Assembly (NCBI GenBank): GCA_964411985.1
Contig: CAYPNF010000046.1
Coordinates: 3,525 to 67,524 of the forward strand
Length of the DNA stretch: 64,000 bases
Source: CAYPNF01 sp964411985
GTDB lineage: Bacteria; Verrucomicrobiota; Verrucomicrobiia; Limisphaerales; J093
Direction: 5' to 3'
Made by a program: the position numbers and the translations under genes. Position 1 is the first letter of the stretch. Every line of letters begins with the position of its first letter. The notes beneath the pieces are model-generated. The model worked only from the letters and a program-made list of their open reading frames with translations. It did not search any database and was not told the DNA's origin. Of this stretch, positions 7,608 through 16,835 are shown piece after piece.

Positions 7608-8254
7608 AGACTCTTCCTTTTGTCCTTTTGCTCTGCATTTCCTTCCTGGTCCCCGTGGATGCGGTGCAAGCCCAGGTCATCAAAGTGGCCTGCATCGGCG
7701 ATAGCATCACCGAGGGTGCCGGCGTGGACAACGCTGCGGTGAACGCCTATCCCATCGTGCTCGGAAGACTATTGGGCACGAACTACCAAACTCGCAACTT
7801 TGGTTTGGGTGGTCGCACCCTCCTGCGCAATGGAGACGTTCCCTACTGGAAAGAAGCTGCGTTCAAGAACGCTACCAACTATGGTCCGAACATCGTCACG
7901 ATCAAACTGGGAACGAACGATTCCAAGCCGCAGAATTGGAAATACAAAGACCAGTTTGCCCGGGACCTTCGCGACATGGTGGACGTTTTTGCGAGCCTGC
8001 CTTCGCATCCACAGGTGATTCTCTGCCTTCCTGTTCCGGCGTATTCGGTGCAGTTCGACATCAACCCGGACATTATCCGCACCGAGATCATTCCGATCAT
8101 CAAGGCGGTGGCGAAGGAGAAAGGCCTGATGACCGTCGACCTCTATTCCGCTTTAAGCGGCCGACCGGATCTCTTTCCGGACAACATCCATCCCAACGCC
8201 GCCGGGGCTGCCATCATCGCGAAGACCCTGCATGGCGCGCTCCTAGTGCGGTAG
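7604..8254 (+). CDS. Secreted SGNH/GDSL-family hydrolase
   Basis: A signal peptide of about 23 residues (hydrophobic core 'FVLLLCISFLV', cleavage near 'AVQAQ') precedes the four SGNH blocks: 'IGDSITEG' with Ser34, a Gly in 'NFGLGG', 'GTND' with Asn105, and 'DNIHPN' with Asp193 and His196. All catalytic residues are present and the 216-residue length is typical. Such enzymes are usually esterases (acetyl-sugar, lipid or sialate esterases); the central 'YWKEAAF' and 'GTNDSKPQNW' segments resemble members found with glycan-degrading enzymes, so carbohydrate deacetylation is my preferred guess. The start overlaps the previous gene by four bases. Confidence 0.92.
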   Translation: MKTLPFVLLLCISFLVPVDAVQAQVIKVACIGDSITEGAGVDNAAVNAYPIVLGRLLGTNYQTRNFGLGGRTLLRNGDVPYWKEAAFKNATNYGPNIVTIKLGTNDSKPQNWKYKDQFARDLRDMVDVFASLPSHPQVILCLPVPAYSVQFDINPDIIRTEIIPIIKAVAKEKGLMTVDLYSALSGRPDLFPDNIHPNAAGAAIIAKTLHGALLVR

Positions 8255-8451
8255 ACTGTGTCGGGAGTCTCCGGGGATTGTTATCCGCAGAGCCTCACAG
8301 ATTTGCGCAGATGTTCGGATGGGAAATGACTCGAACAAGCCGTTGCAGCGGGACTAAATGGGGCACTTGTTGACCTCTTGGGTTTCGAAGAGCTGCTTCC
8401 CCCAACCAGAAGGCGCTCAGCGAGGAATTGCCAAGCGCCTGACTTCTATCC

Positions 8452-8521
8452 AGGAGACAGCGTGCGCCGTCTCCTTACCTCACCAGTAGGCCTCGTTTGT
8501 CGGGTTGTCAAACGACGAGGC
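8452..8521. repeat. Two hairpins in a 321-base intergenic gap
   Basis: The gap between the SGNH hydrolase and the next oxidoreductase holds AGGAGAC / GTCTCCT (8452-8475, 10-base loop) and a larger imperfect stem, GCCTCGTTTG against CAAACGACGAGGC (8490-8521). The first could end transcription of the upstream pair although no T-run follows. I see no coding sequence in the rest of the gap. Confidence 0.5.
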
Positions 8522-8575
8522 GGAATATATCGTTGGCTGCGTAACACTCAGCCTTTGATCTAGTTCTGGAGCCTT

Positions 8576-9967
8576 ATGAAACGTCGTAATTTCTTGCGTG
8601 TCGGTGCGGGCACCCTGGCCGCCGTGACCCTGGTCCCGCGATATGTCTTGGGGGGACCCCGGTTTGTGGCTCCCAGCGAGCGGGTCAACATCGCAATTAT
8701 CGGGGCGGGAGGCCAGGGCCGCACCAATGTCCGAGCCCTTTTCAACGAACCCAGCGCGCGCATCATGGCCGTGTGCGACCCGAACGAGCAGGACGACTAC
8801 ACCCCCTTCTATTACAAAGGAAAGGCGGGGCGCAAACCGGTGAAAGAGGAGGTGGAAAGCCACTACTCCAAGGAGAATCCCCAATTCCGTTGCGCTGAGT
8901 ACGTGGATTTTCGGGAAATGCTCCAGAAGGAGAAGTCGATCGACGCGGTGTTGTGTGCAACACCCGACCATCTGCACGCGTTGGTGAGTATCACCGCTAT
9001 GCGCCTGGGCAAACACGTGTATTGCGAGAAACCGCTCACGCACAACATCTGGGAAGCCCGCTTGGTGGCAAAAGTGGCCAAAGAAACCGGAGTCGCAACC
9101 CAGATGGGCAACCAGGGGCATTCAGGGGATGGGATCCGGACCACTTGCGAGTGGATCTGGGATGGAGCCATCGGTGACGTCCGAGAGGTGCATGCTTGGA
9201 GTGGAGCAGGGGGTCCTCCTCGACGGCCCGTCGGACGCCCAACCGAGACCCCGCCGGTGCCCGCGACCCTGAATTGGGATCTCTGGCTGGGCCCTCGCGC
9301 CGTGCGCCCGTACCATCCCTCCTATGCCCCGGCCCGCTGGCGGGGTTATTGGGATTTCGGAACGTCGACGATTGGAGACATGGGCTGTCACAATCTGGAT
9401 CCAGCAGTGTGGGCCTTGGATTTACACAATCCGGTGAGCGTGGAGGCTTCGACGCCTTATGTGGATTCCTATACAACTTCTCCCTGCAACCTGGTGCGAT
9501 ACCGGTTCGCCGCGCGAGGTAAGATGCCGCCCGTGAAGGTGGTTTGGTACGATGGAGGCTTGCTTCCGGAGCGGCCGGAGGACTTGCCTGACGAGGACAA
9601 GTTGGGAGCCGACAACAACGGGATTCTTTTCCTGGGGGACAAGGGGGTGATCATGTGCCCTGGCTGGGGTGGACCACCGAGGATTTTGCCCGATGCCAAA
9701 ATGGACGCCTATAAGCGTCCAGTGAAGACGCTGTCACGCCCCAAGGGGCATCATCGGGATTGGCTGGAAGCGTGCAAAGGTGGACCGCCCGCGAGTGCCA
9801 ACTTTGAGTACGGAGCCAGGATTACGGAGTTGGTGTTGCTGGGGAACCTCGCAGTGCGGGCGCGCAAGAAGCTCTACTGGGACGCGGTCAACATGAAGGC
9901 CACGAATGCCCCGGAGAGCGAGGCGTGGATCAAGGAGGAGTACCGGGAAGGGTGGGGGATCTCCTAA
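8576..9967 (+). CDS. Gfo/Idh/MocA family oxidoreductase with twin-arginine signal
   Basis: The 463-residue protein begins 'MKRRNFLRVGAGTLAAVTL', a Tat signal (RRNFL followed by a weakly hydrophobic stretch), so it is probably exported folded with its cofactor. The Rossmann motif 'IIGAGGQGRTNV' follows, then 'VLCATPDHLHA' and the family signature 'YCEKPLTHN'. The C-terminal domain has 'DMGCHNLD', typical of the large Planctomycetes/Verrucomicrobia exported subgroup. These enzymes are thought to oxidise or rearrange sugars or sugar acids with bound NAD(P); the substrate cannot be read from sequence. It converges with mfd, leaving only 5 bases between the stops. Confidence 0.93.
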   Translation: MKRRNFLRVGAGTLAAVTLVPRYVLGGPRFVAPSERVNIAIIGAGGQGRTNVRALFNEPSARIMAVCDPNEQDDYTPFYYKGKAGRKPVKEEVESHYSKENPQFRCAEYVDFREMLQKEKSIDAVLCATPDHLHALVSITAMRLGKHVYCEKPLTHNIWEARLVAKVAKETGVATQMGNQGHSGDGIRTTCEWIWDGAIGDVREVHAWSGAGGPPRRPVGRPTETPPVPATLNWDLWLGPRAVRPYHPSYAPARWRGYWDFGTSTIGDMGCHNLDPAVWALDLHNPVSVEASTPYVDSYTTSPCNLVRYRFAARGKMPPVKVVWYDGGLLPERPEDLPDEDKLGADNNGILFLGDKGVIMCPGWGGPPRILPDAKMDAYKRPVKTLSRPKGHHRDWLEACKGGPPASANFEYGARITELVLLGNLAVRARKKLYWDAVNMKATNAPESEAWIKEEYREGWGIS

Positions 9968-9972
9968 CTGGA

Positions 9973-12900
9973 TCAGTAAACCGCGAGTAGGTAGCGTTTG
10001 ATTTCGTTGAGCTTGGCCTTGGCGGTGACTTTGGTCAGCCGGGGGAACTTGCCGCCTACCATGATATAGTCGCCGTTCCGGGTCATCATCAGCTTGTCCC
10101 CTCTTGTTTCCATTTCGGTGATCCTTCGTTCGGCCGCCAACTGACGAAGGACCGCGACCTGGAAGAGAAAATCCACCGCAGGGGGGAGGGGACCAAAGCG
10201 ATCCCGTAATTCCTGTTTGATGGCCTCGAGAGCCGACGCGTCCTGAACCTGGGCGAGCTTGCGGTAGATCTCGATCCTCTGTTGCGGTTCCGGGATGTAG
10301 GTAAGTGGCAGGCAGGCGCAAGGGCGGCCATCGCCATCGACCATGGGGTGCAGTTCCCTACTCGTGCTGGGGTCCTCGTTTCCCTTGGACTCTCCGGCGG
10401 AGAATGCGGCGAGGCTGAGGAAATCAAAGTGTGTGTTGACTTCCACTCGCTGACGCACTGGTTCTCCCTTGAGGACCGCGACGCTCTGTTTGAGAAGGTG
10501 GCAGTATAATTCGAAACCCACCGCGGTGATATGGCCGCTCTGTTCTGAGCCCAGCAGGTTCCCGGCGCCACGGATCTCAAGGTCGCGCATGGCGATCTTG
10601 AATCCGCTGCCCGGCTTGGAAAACTGCTGGATGGCGTTGATCCGCTTCCGGGCGTCCGCCAGGAGTCCGGCATGGCGAGGGATGAGCAAGTAGGCGTAGG
10701 CCTGGTGCTTGTAGCGGCCCACTCGCCCGCGCAGTTGGTACAGGTCGCTCAGGCCGAAACGGTCGGCACGGTCGATGATGATGGTGTTGGCGTTGGGGAT
10801 GTCGATGCCGCTCTCAATGATGGTGGTGGAGAGCAAGATGTCCGACTGGCCCGAGATGAAGCGGCCCATCACTTCCTCAAGTTCGCCTGCCTCCATTTGG
10901 CCGTGCCCCACCTCAACGCGCGCGCGGGGTACCAGCGTCCGGATCTTTGCCGCCACCGCGAGGATGTCAAAGATGCGGTTGTGCAGATAGAACACCTGGC
11001 CGCCCCGGTTCAGCTCCCGCTGCATCGCATCGCGGATCAGGCGCTCGTCATAGGCCGCGATGATGGTCTCGACCGGAAGCCGGTCTTGGGGCGGGGTTTC
11101 GATCGTGCTCATGTCTCGCGCGCCGGTCAGCGCGAGGTAGAGGGTGCGGGGGATGGGCGTGGCGGTGAGGGTGAGCACATCCACCATTTTGCGCATCTGC
11201 TTGAGCTTTTCCTTGTGCATCACCCCGAACCGTTGTTCTTCGTCCACAACCACCAGCCCAAGATCCTTGAAGACCACATCTTCCTGAAGCAGGCGGTGAG
11301 TTCCGATCACCACATCCACCACTCCGCGCGCCAGATCGGAGATCACCTGGTCCTGTTCGCGCCGCGTGCGAAACCGCGACAGCATCTCGACGCGCACCGG
11401 GTAGTCAGCTACGCGTTCACGGAAGGTGTTGTAATGCTGCTGGGCCAAAACTGTGGTGGGAACTAGGATGGCGACCTGTTTGCCGGCGAGCACTGATTTG
11501 AACGTGGCCCGGATCGCCACCTCCGTCTTGCCAAACCCGACGTCGCCGCAAACCAAACGATCCATCGGTTTGGGCTGTTCCATGTCGACCTTCGTTTGGT
11601 GAATGGCATGGAGTTGATCGATCGTTTCCTCGTAAAGGAACGCGCTTTCAAACTCCCGTTGCCATGGGTGTTCTGGAGGAAACGCGTATCCGACCTGGGA
11701 AGCGCGCGCCGCCTGCAGTCCCAGCAATTCCGCAGCGAGGTCGCGAACCGCCTCGGTTGCCTGGGCCTTGGCTTTGGCCCAACGGGTCCCGGTTAGAGTG
11801 TTCAGAGGCGGCCGGGCTCGGCCAGCGCCAACGTACTTGCTCACCAAGTGCGCTTCAGTGACCGGCACATAGAGCTTTGGAGCGGGATCCTCCGGTCTGG
11901 CAGGGGCATACTCCAGCACCAGGCATTCTTCTCCCCCTCGGTCGGACGTTGTCGCCCCTGGCTTGGTGCTCGGCGAAGCGCTGAGGCGCTGCAGTCCATG
12001 GTACTTGCCGATTCCGTACTGAAGGTGAACAACATAGTCGCCCTCCTCGAGTTCGGAGAAATTGATGTCGAGAGCAGAACGCGAGGCGCTGGCATGCGAC
12101 TGCCGCATCCTCCGCGGGCGTTGGATTCTGTAACGGCCGAAGACTTCCGCGTCCGTTACCACCACCAGTTTCGCTTCTTCGGATAGGAAACCGCGAGAGA
12201 GGCTACCTAAGCGCAACTGCAATCCAGCTTTGGATGGGTCGCCAAACCCATATTCCGACCAGATCTCGCTGAAGCGCTGGCGCTCGCCCTCATTGTTGCA
12301 GAAAAGGTGAACTCCGTAATCCTGACGCACCCAGCGGTGCAGTTGGGAGAAGAAGTCTTTTCGCTGCAGTTCCACGACCTGGACGTCGGGGAGACGCTCT
12401 CCGATGGGGCGGTACAGATCCAGGCCGGTAAGAGAGAGCGAGAGAGCGTTGGTCTCGGCGCAGTCGATCTCGTACTCGTCCCGCTCGTCCAGTTCTGCCC
12501 ATCGGATCCCTCTCGTTCGGAGTGACTCCTTCAGTTGACCCCACTGGACGTGGAAACGGTCTTGGTCCGGGATCTGGCTCTGGTATTGCTCTGCCGCAGA
12601 CTCACAGCGGACGGGATTGCTGAACAGCACCAGGCTGCCTGAAGGAAGATAGTCGAGGAGCGTGGCGAGGGCTTTGGAATCTGTCCCGGTGGATTGGGAG
12701 AACCAACGTTGGAGGATGCCAAGTTCCCCGGCTGGCGCGAGGGAGATCTCGCCAACTTCCTCCCGCGACAACTGAGTGGAGGGGTCAAAGAGACGCAGCG
12801 ATTCCAACTCATTCCCAAAGAACTCAAGCCGCACCGGCCAGGCGTTCGCCAGAGGGAACACGTCCAGGATCCCACCCCGGAGCGAGATTTCGCCCTTTTG

Positions 12901-13479
12901 CGTCACCTTAGCCTCCGGCTCATAAGATTGGTCCTCCAGCCACTCGACCAGATCGAGGGGATCGATCGTATCCCCTTTCTTCAGGATGCGCGTGTGTTCC
13001 CGGAGCCATTGGGCTGGCAGGGTACGTTGCAGGAGTGCCGGTACCGAGGTGATGACCACCGGGCGTGACGCTCCAGAGGCAGACAGCCCGCTCAGCGCAC
13101 TCAGGGTTTGCAGGCGGTCACTGATCACATCCGCATGCGGGAGCCTTGCTTCATGGGGGAGAATTTCCCAGGAGGGGAAGAACAACGCGCGAGGCGTTGC
13201 AGTGGAAGGGGTATCGGCAGTCCCGATCGAAATCCAGGTCAGGAAGTCCTGGAGGAAGGTCTCCTGGGTCTTGAGTCCATCCGCCACCAGCACCACGGGA
13301 CGTTCGCGTGCGCCTCCGGCGGCAAGGGCGGCGAGCAGGGGGTGCGCGGCTTCATGGACGCGGATAGCCTGACAATAGACTTCCTCCTCCGAGCGCCTCA
13401 GCCAAGAGGCTATGGCGGGAGTTGCCCTGAGAACGGCCAGTGGATCCAGCCTGGCCGAAGGTTTATCCAAGGATCCCAA
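9973..13479 (-). CDS. mfd: Transcription-repair coupling factor Mfd
   Basis: This is a full-length 1,168-residue Mfd. N-terminal UvrB-like domains ('FFPSWEILPHE', 'LRGGILDVFP') are followed by the RNA-polymerase-interacting CarD-like domain ('EEGDYVVHLQYGIGKYHGL' near 505-525), the translocase with Walker A 'CGDVGFGKTEVA' and Walker B 'VVDEEQRFG', motif III 'LTATPIPRTL', the 'QLRGRVGR' motif VI and the C-terminal TRCF domain. It removes stalled RNA polymerase and recruits UvrA. No ATG fits: the first in-frame start after a TGA stop is TTG at 13479, and no methionine occurs for several hundred residues, so a TTG (or a CTG/TTG a few codons later) must be used. This may keep expression low. Confidence 0.97.
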   Translation of the reverse strand: MGSLDKPSARLDPLAVLRATPAIASWLRRSEEEVYCQAIRVHEAAHPLLAALAAGGARERPVVLVADGLKTQETFLQDFLTWISIGTADTPSTATPRALFFPSWEILPHEARLPHADVISDRLQTLSALSGLSASGASRPVVITSVPALLQRTLPAQWLREHTRILKKGDTIDPLDLVEWLEDQSYEPEAKVTQKGEISLRGGILDVFPLANAWPVRLEFFGNELESLRLFDPSTQLSREEVGEISLAPAGELGILQRWFSQSTGTDSKALATLLDYLPSGSLVLFSNPVRCESAAEQYQSQIPDQDRFHVQWGQLKESLRTRGIRWAELDERDEYEIDCAETNALSLSLTGLDLYRPIGERLPDVQVVELQRKDFFSQLHRWVRQDYGVHLFCNNEGERQRFSEIWSEYGFGDPSKAGLQLRLGSLSRGFLSEEAKLVVVTDAEVFGRYRIQRPRRMRQSHASASRSALDINFSELEEGDYVVHLQYGIGKYHGLQRLSASPSTKPGATTSDRGGEECLVLEYAPARPEDPAPKLYVPVTEAHLVSKYVGAGRARPPLNTLTGTRWAKAKAQATEAVRDLAAELLGLQAARASQVGYAFPPEHPWQREFESAFLYEETIDQLHAIHQTKVDMEQPKPMDRLVCGDVGFGKTEVAIRATFKSVLAGKQVAILVPTTVLAQQHYNTFRERVADYPVRVEMLSRFRTRREQDQVISDLARGVVDVVIGTHRLLQEDVVFKDLGLVVVDEEQRFGVMHKEKLKQMRKMVDVLTLTATPIPRTLYLALTGARDMSTIETPPQDRLPVETIIAAYDERLIRDAMQRELNRGGQVFYLHNRIFDILAVAAKIRTLVPRARVEVGHGQMEAGELEEVMGRFISGQSDILLSTTIIESGIDIPNANTIIIDRADRFGLSDLYQLRGRVGRYKHQAYAYLLIPRHAGLLADARKRINAIQQFSKPGSGFKIAMRDLEIRGAGNLLGSEQSGHITAVGFELYCHLLKQSVAVLKGEPVRQRVEVNTHFDFLSLAAFSAGESKGNEDPSTSRELHPMVDGDGRPCACLPLTYIPEPQQRIEIYRKLAQVQDASALEAIKQELRDRFGPLPPAVDFLFQVAVLRQLAAERRITEMETRGDKLMMTRNGDYIMVGGKFPRLTKVTAKAKLNEIKRYLLAVY

Positions 13480-13614
13480 TCGGGTTCAACTTCGCTCTAC
13501 CGCCGATGGCCGTCAACGTTCAAAAGCGGCACCCTACAGACCACCCACCTATGCATCGCGCTTGGCCCCGTTTCTTCGCTGACAAGGCTTGGGGAATCTG
13601 CTTTCATTGCACCC

Positions 13615-14319
13615 ATGCGGAATCCGATCATTGTGGCGTTGGACGTGCCAACGTCGGAAAAGGCCGTTGATCTGGCGCACCGATTGGTGGGAGCGGTCGG
13701 GGCGTTCAAGATTGGCAGCGAATTGTTCACCGTCGCCGGGCCGGACATGGTTCGGCAGATCCGGGCCATCGGCATCCCTGTGTTCCTGGACCTGAAGTAT
13801 CATGACATCCCCAATACGGTGGCCAAGGCTGTGGAGGGAGCCGTGCGGCTGGATGTGCAGATGCTCACGATCCACACCTGTGGCGGGTCGGCGATGATGG
13901 AGGCGGCCGAAAAGGCGGCTCAGCGTACTGCCAGCGAATTGGGTCGTCCCGCCCCCTTGGTCTTAGGGGTTACCGTCCTGACGAGCTTTGACAGCAATGG
14001 TTTAGCCGAAGTCGGATTCCAAGCGAATGTGGGCCACCAGGTGGAACGGTTGGCGGGTCTCGCGGCAAGGTGCGGCCTGCGGGGCTTGGTCTGCTCTCCG
14101 TTGGAGATCATCTCCCTCCGGCAACTGCTTCCCTCTTCCATCCAACTGGTGACGCCGGGTATCCGCCCCCCCGATTCAGCCAAGGACGACCAAAAGAGAA
14201 CCCTCACTCCGGCGGAGGCGATGAAAGCCGGCGCCGATTGGTTGGTGATCGGCAGGCCCATCTATGCTGCGGTTGACCCGCGAGCGGCTGCGGAGTCGAT
14301 TCTGGCATCGTTGGGTTGA
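13615..14319 (+). CDS. pyrF: Orotidine 5'-phosphate decarboxylase
   Basis: This 234-residue protein carries out the last step of UMP synthesis. Seen: Asp10 in 'VALDVP', Lys32 in 'FKIGSELF', the catalytic array Asp59-Lys61-Asp64 in 'DLKYHDIPNT', and phosphate-binding 'VTPGIRPP' and 'VIGRPIY' near the C-terminus. Size and motifs fit the standard bacterial PyrF. The ATG at 13615 is chosen because the sequence before it is non-coding and partly antisense to mfd. It is divergent from mfd with a gap of about 135 bases that must hold both promoters. No other pyrimidine genes are near. Confidence 0.97.
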   Translation: MRNPIIVALDVPTSEKAVDLAHRLVGAVGAFKIGSELFTVAGPDMVRQIRAIGIPVFLDLKYHDIPNTVAKAVEGAVRLDVQMLTIHTCGGSAMMEAAEKAAQRTASELGRPAPLVLGVTVLTSFDSNGLAEVGFQANVGHQVERLAGLAARCGLRGLVCSPLEIISLRQLLPSSIQLVTPGIRPPDSAKDDQKRTLTPAEAMKAGADWLVIGRPIYAAVDPRAAAESILASLG

Positions 14320-14336
14320 AACAAGCGCCTGGTGGT

Positions 14337-14399
14337 CGCCGTCGGAAGACGGCGCTGAGCGAAAACGCCCTCGTCTGTAGCCGCGCTCGGAAGAGCGCG
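14337..14399. repeat. Two GGAA-tetraloop hairpins in tandem
   Basis: CGCCGTC-GGAA-GACGGCG (14337-14354) and CGCGCTC-GGAA-GAGCGCG (14382-14399) are two different 7-bp stems closed by the same GGAA loop, just after pyrF. Compensatory differences between the stems with an identical loop suggest a conserved RNA or REP-like hairpin rather than chance. They may end or stabilise the pyrF transcript. The remaining ~180 bases before the next gene show nothing else. Confidence 0.65.
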
Positions 14400-14582
14400 C
14401 TCCCTTGCCTGACGCTTCTCGAGGGTTCCGAAAACGGCGTTCTGCTTTGCTTTCCGCCGCATTCCAAAAGCTGCCGCAACACAGAAGGGCCACTCACGAT
14501 CCGCCAGATCTTGGAGTGCGCGCGCCTCCAGGTGCCGCTTTCAGGATCGACAACCTGTCTGCCGGAGTCAAATCTGGTGTCC

Positions 14583-15818
14583 ATGTCGCATCCCCTTCAG
14601 GCGCCGACGGGCGCACCGACACCGCGTCTGCGCTTGCGAGTGACCTCGACTGCCGAGAGCATCCTGCGGTCGGGGCATCCCTGGCTTTTTGCTGGAAGTG
14701 TTCGGTCACAAAACCGCGAAGGCGTGGCAGGCGAGTTGGCGGCGGTCTATGATCGGCGGGACCGGTTCCTGGGGATTGGCCTCTACGATCCGGATTCCCC
14801 GCTGCGTTTGCGTATGCTGCACACGGGCAAACCGGTGCCGCTCGATTCCGCGTGGTGGCGCCAGCGATTGGAGGAGGCCCTCCAGCGCCGGGAGCCGTTT
14901 CAGAACGATTCTTCCACGACGGGTTACCGGCTTATCCATGGGGAAAGCGACCGTTGGCCCGGGTTGGTTCTGGATCGGTACGGCGACACTCTGGTGCTCA
15001 AGCTCTACTCCGCAATCTGGCTCCCGCGGCTGGGTGATGTTGTGGCGTTGATCAGGGAAAGGACCTCGGCTGCGCGCCTGGTGCTAAGGCTGAGTCGGAA
15101 TATCCAGGATAAGGCCGCCCGGGACTTCACCTTCGCCGACGGTCAGCAACTCTTCGGGGATCCCCTCAGTGGGTGTCAGGAGTTTCTAGAGACCGGTTTG
15201 CGATTTCAGGCGGACGTTGTCAAGGGACAAAAGACCGGGTTCTTCCTGGACCAAAGGGAAAACCGGCGACGCGTCGAGAAGTTGTCGAGAGACGCTGAGG
15301 TCCTGAATGCCTTCAGTTTTTCCGGTGGCTTCTCGCTCTACGCCGCCCGTGGGGGCGCGCGTTCCGTGACGGATCTGGATATCAGTGCACACGCCTTGGA
15401 GGCGGGCCGCGTGAACTTTTCGATCAATCAGGCGGATGCTGCGGTAGCGGGTTGCAGGCGTGAGACGATTCAGGCAGACGCATTTGCCTGGCTCGAGAGT
15501 AACCAACAACGGAAGTTCGATCTCGTAATCCTGGACCCGCCTTCGCTGGCCAAGCGGGAGGAAGAACGGGCGGGCGCTATCCAAGCCTATGCCAGACTGG
15601 TCACCAACGGTATCAAGTCGCTGCGTCGGGGAGGGGTGTTGGTGGCGGCTTCCTGCTCAGCACACGTGTCGGATCAGGAGTTCTTCGAGACGGTCATGGT
15701 GGCGGCGCGGCAGTCCGGGCGCGAGTTTGTGGAGGTGGAAAGAACGGGGCATCCGGTGGATCACCCAGCTACCTTCGAGGAGGCAAAATACCTCAAGTGC
15801 ATTTACCTGAGGGGTTGA
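14583..15818 (+). CDS. Class I SAM-dependent rRNA methyltransferase (COG1092, RlmI-like)
   Basis: The 411-residue protein has the two-part layout of the RlmI/YccW group: an N-terminal PUA-like domain ('LRSGHPWLFAGSVR', residues ~25-40) and a C-terminal Rossmann methyltransferase with 'KGQKTGFFLDQRENR', motif I 'VLNAFSFSGGFSLYA', 'DLDIS' as the acidic motif and catalytic 'LDPPSLAK'. RlmI makes m5C in 23S rRNA; whether this protein methylates the same base is unproven. Motif I starts 'NAFSFSGG' rather than the more usual 'NLFSYTGG', a mild variation. The ATG at 14583 was chosen since upstream in-frame sequence overlaps hairpins and lacks family similarity. Confidence 0.92.
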   Translation: MSHPLQAPTGAPTPRLRLRVTSTAESILRSGHPWLFAGSVRSQNREGVAGELAAVYDRRDRFLGIGLYDPDSPLRLRMLHTGKPVPLDSAWWRQRLEEALQRREPFQNDSSTTGYRLIHGESDRWPGLVLDRYGDTLVLKLYSAIWLPRLGDVVALIRERTSAARLVLRLSRNIQDKAARDFTFADGQQLFGDPLSGCQEFLETGLRFQADVVKGQKTGFFLDQRENRRRVEKLSRDAEVLNAFSFSGGFSLYAARGGARSVTDLDISAHALEAGRVNFSINQADAAVAGCRRETIQADAFAWLESNQQRKFDLVILDPPSLAKREEERAGAIQAYARLVTNGIKSLRRGGVLVAASCSAHVSDQEFFETVMVAARQSGREFVEVERTGHPVDHPATFEEAKYLKCIYLRG

Positions 15819-15996
15819 AAAAACAGGGATAGCGCCCTGGGTGGGGTCGTGTTCTGCGCTTCGCAGTGTTTCCCGGCGCGCTCGGAGTGCGACGCCCCGC
15901 CGTGAACCGGTGGTCGATGGCTCGCCGAGCCGTCGAAGCCAGCCGTCCGAATCCCCAGTTGGGTGACGCTGGGAAAACAAGAACGGTGTGGTTTTG

Positions 15997-16044
15997 ACAG
16001 GATGAACAGAATGAACAGGATTTTGACCTGTCTTCAAAAGACAG
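15997..16044. repeat. Three tandem 9-mers (ACAGGATGA type) next to a 7-bp hairpin
   Basis: ACAGGATGA, ACAGAATGA and ACAGGATTT follow each other at 15997-16023. Similar 'acaggat-nn-acaggat' strings are dispersed in many environmental genomes (recollection, not checked). A perfect CTGTCTT-CAA-AAGACAG hairpin follows at 16028-16044, just downstream of the minus-strand CBM-like gene. The rest of the ~240-base gap shows one short stem (GGCTC/GAGCC, 15919-15931) and no gene. Confidence 0.55.
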
Positions 16045-16058
16045 CTGCCAGCGGTTCC

Positions 16059-16835
16059 CTAGCGCGTCGTGGGGGGTGCGTTTGGCCCGGTTGGCTCGAA
16101 TTCGAAATAGGCGAAGTTGTTGCCCCAGCCATAATGGAAGGTCAAAAGCTGGCGCCCTGCTTCGGGGAAGGTGATGCTGCCAATCTCGGCTACGTTCCAG
16201 TGGTGCCAACTGGGGGTGGGTGTAGGCAACTTGCACACTGCCGCCGGCTTCCCGTTGAGATCGAAGCTGACCTGGTTCGCTTGGTAGGCATACAAAGCCT
16301 TGATCCGGTAGGTTCCCGGGCTCGCTACGTCCACGGTGTAGTTGCACCACTCCGCGTTGGTGGTCCAGCCGATATAGAGCTGGTTGATGTGTGGGCTTAC
16401 CTGGTTGGTGTGGTTCAGGTCGGCCCAGTCTTTCACATAGGAGAGGTCTACGCCTTCCCCTTTCCGGAATTCCCAGATGTACGCACAGGCATGGGCCCGT
16501 TGGTGTCCCACTTGCTGGTTCAGCTCCCCACTGCCGCGGTTGATGGCGTCCGAGTCATGATACGCCACCCCTTCTCCCCCTAAATCGTAGAGCGCGCACT
16601 GCACGATGCCGGGGACGGTGGGCACACCCGTCTTATGGAAGTTATCGGCGAAGGGCTTGCCGGTGTAGCTCTCGGGTACGCCCGCCGTGGCGTTTCCGTT
16701 GAAGCAGAAGAGACTCGCCAAAGCCAGGAATGTGGCGGCAGCGAGAGAAACTGGACTTTTCAGGGAATCTCCCCGTTGTTGACCGGACCAGGGAAAAGGG
16801 TTCTGTGCTGCATCACTAACCTTTTGCTCTTGCAT
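16059..16835 (-). CDS. Secreted carbohydrate-binding-domain protein (CBM6/35-like)
   Basis: The 258-residue protein has a late signal segment ('SLAAATFLALASLFCFNGNATA', residues ~30-52) and then one beta-sandwich-like domain. 'DLGGEGVAYHDSD', 'GEGVDLSYVKD', 'NAEWCNYTVDVASPGTYRI' and 'ITFPEAGRQLLTFHY' are the strand patterns of family 6/35-type carbohydrate-binding modules found at the ends of exported glycosidases. No catalytic domain is present, so it probably binds a polysaccharide or acts with separate enzymes. The ATG at 16835 gives 'MQEQKVSD'; a GTG 63 bases upstream is possible. It is divergent from the next secreted protein. Confidence 0.75.
   Translation of the reverse strand: MQEQKVSDAAQNPFPWSGQQRGDSLKSPVSLAAATFLALASLFCFNGNATAGVPESYTGKPFADNFHKTGVPTVPGIVQCALYDLGGEGVAYHDSDAINRGSGELNQQVGHQRAHACAYIWEFRKGEGVDLSYVKDWADLNHTNQVSPHINQLYIGWTTNAEWCNYTVDVASPGTYRIKALYAYQANQVSFDLNGKPAAVCKLPTPTPSWHHWNVAEIGSITFPEAGRQLLTFHYGWGNNFAYFEFEPTGPNAPPTTR

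Noticed and set aside
13108..13614. Upstream in-frame extension of pyrF
   Set aside because: It would run antisense into the 5' end of mfd and the added residues have no PyrF similarity; the ATG at 13615 gives the normal family length.
14316..14582. Upstream in-frame extension of the rRNA methyltransferase
   Set aside because: It covers the GGAA hairpins and adds residues unlike the family; the ATG at 14583 fits.
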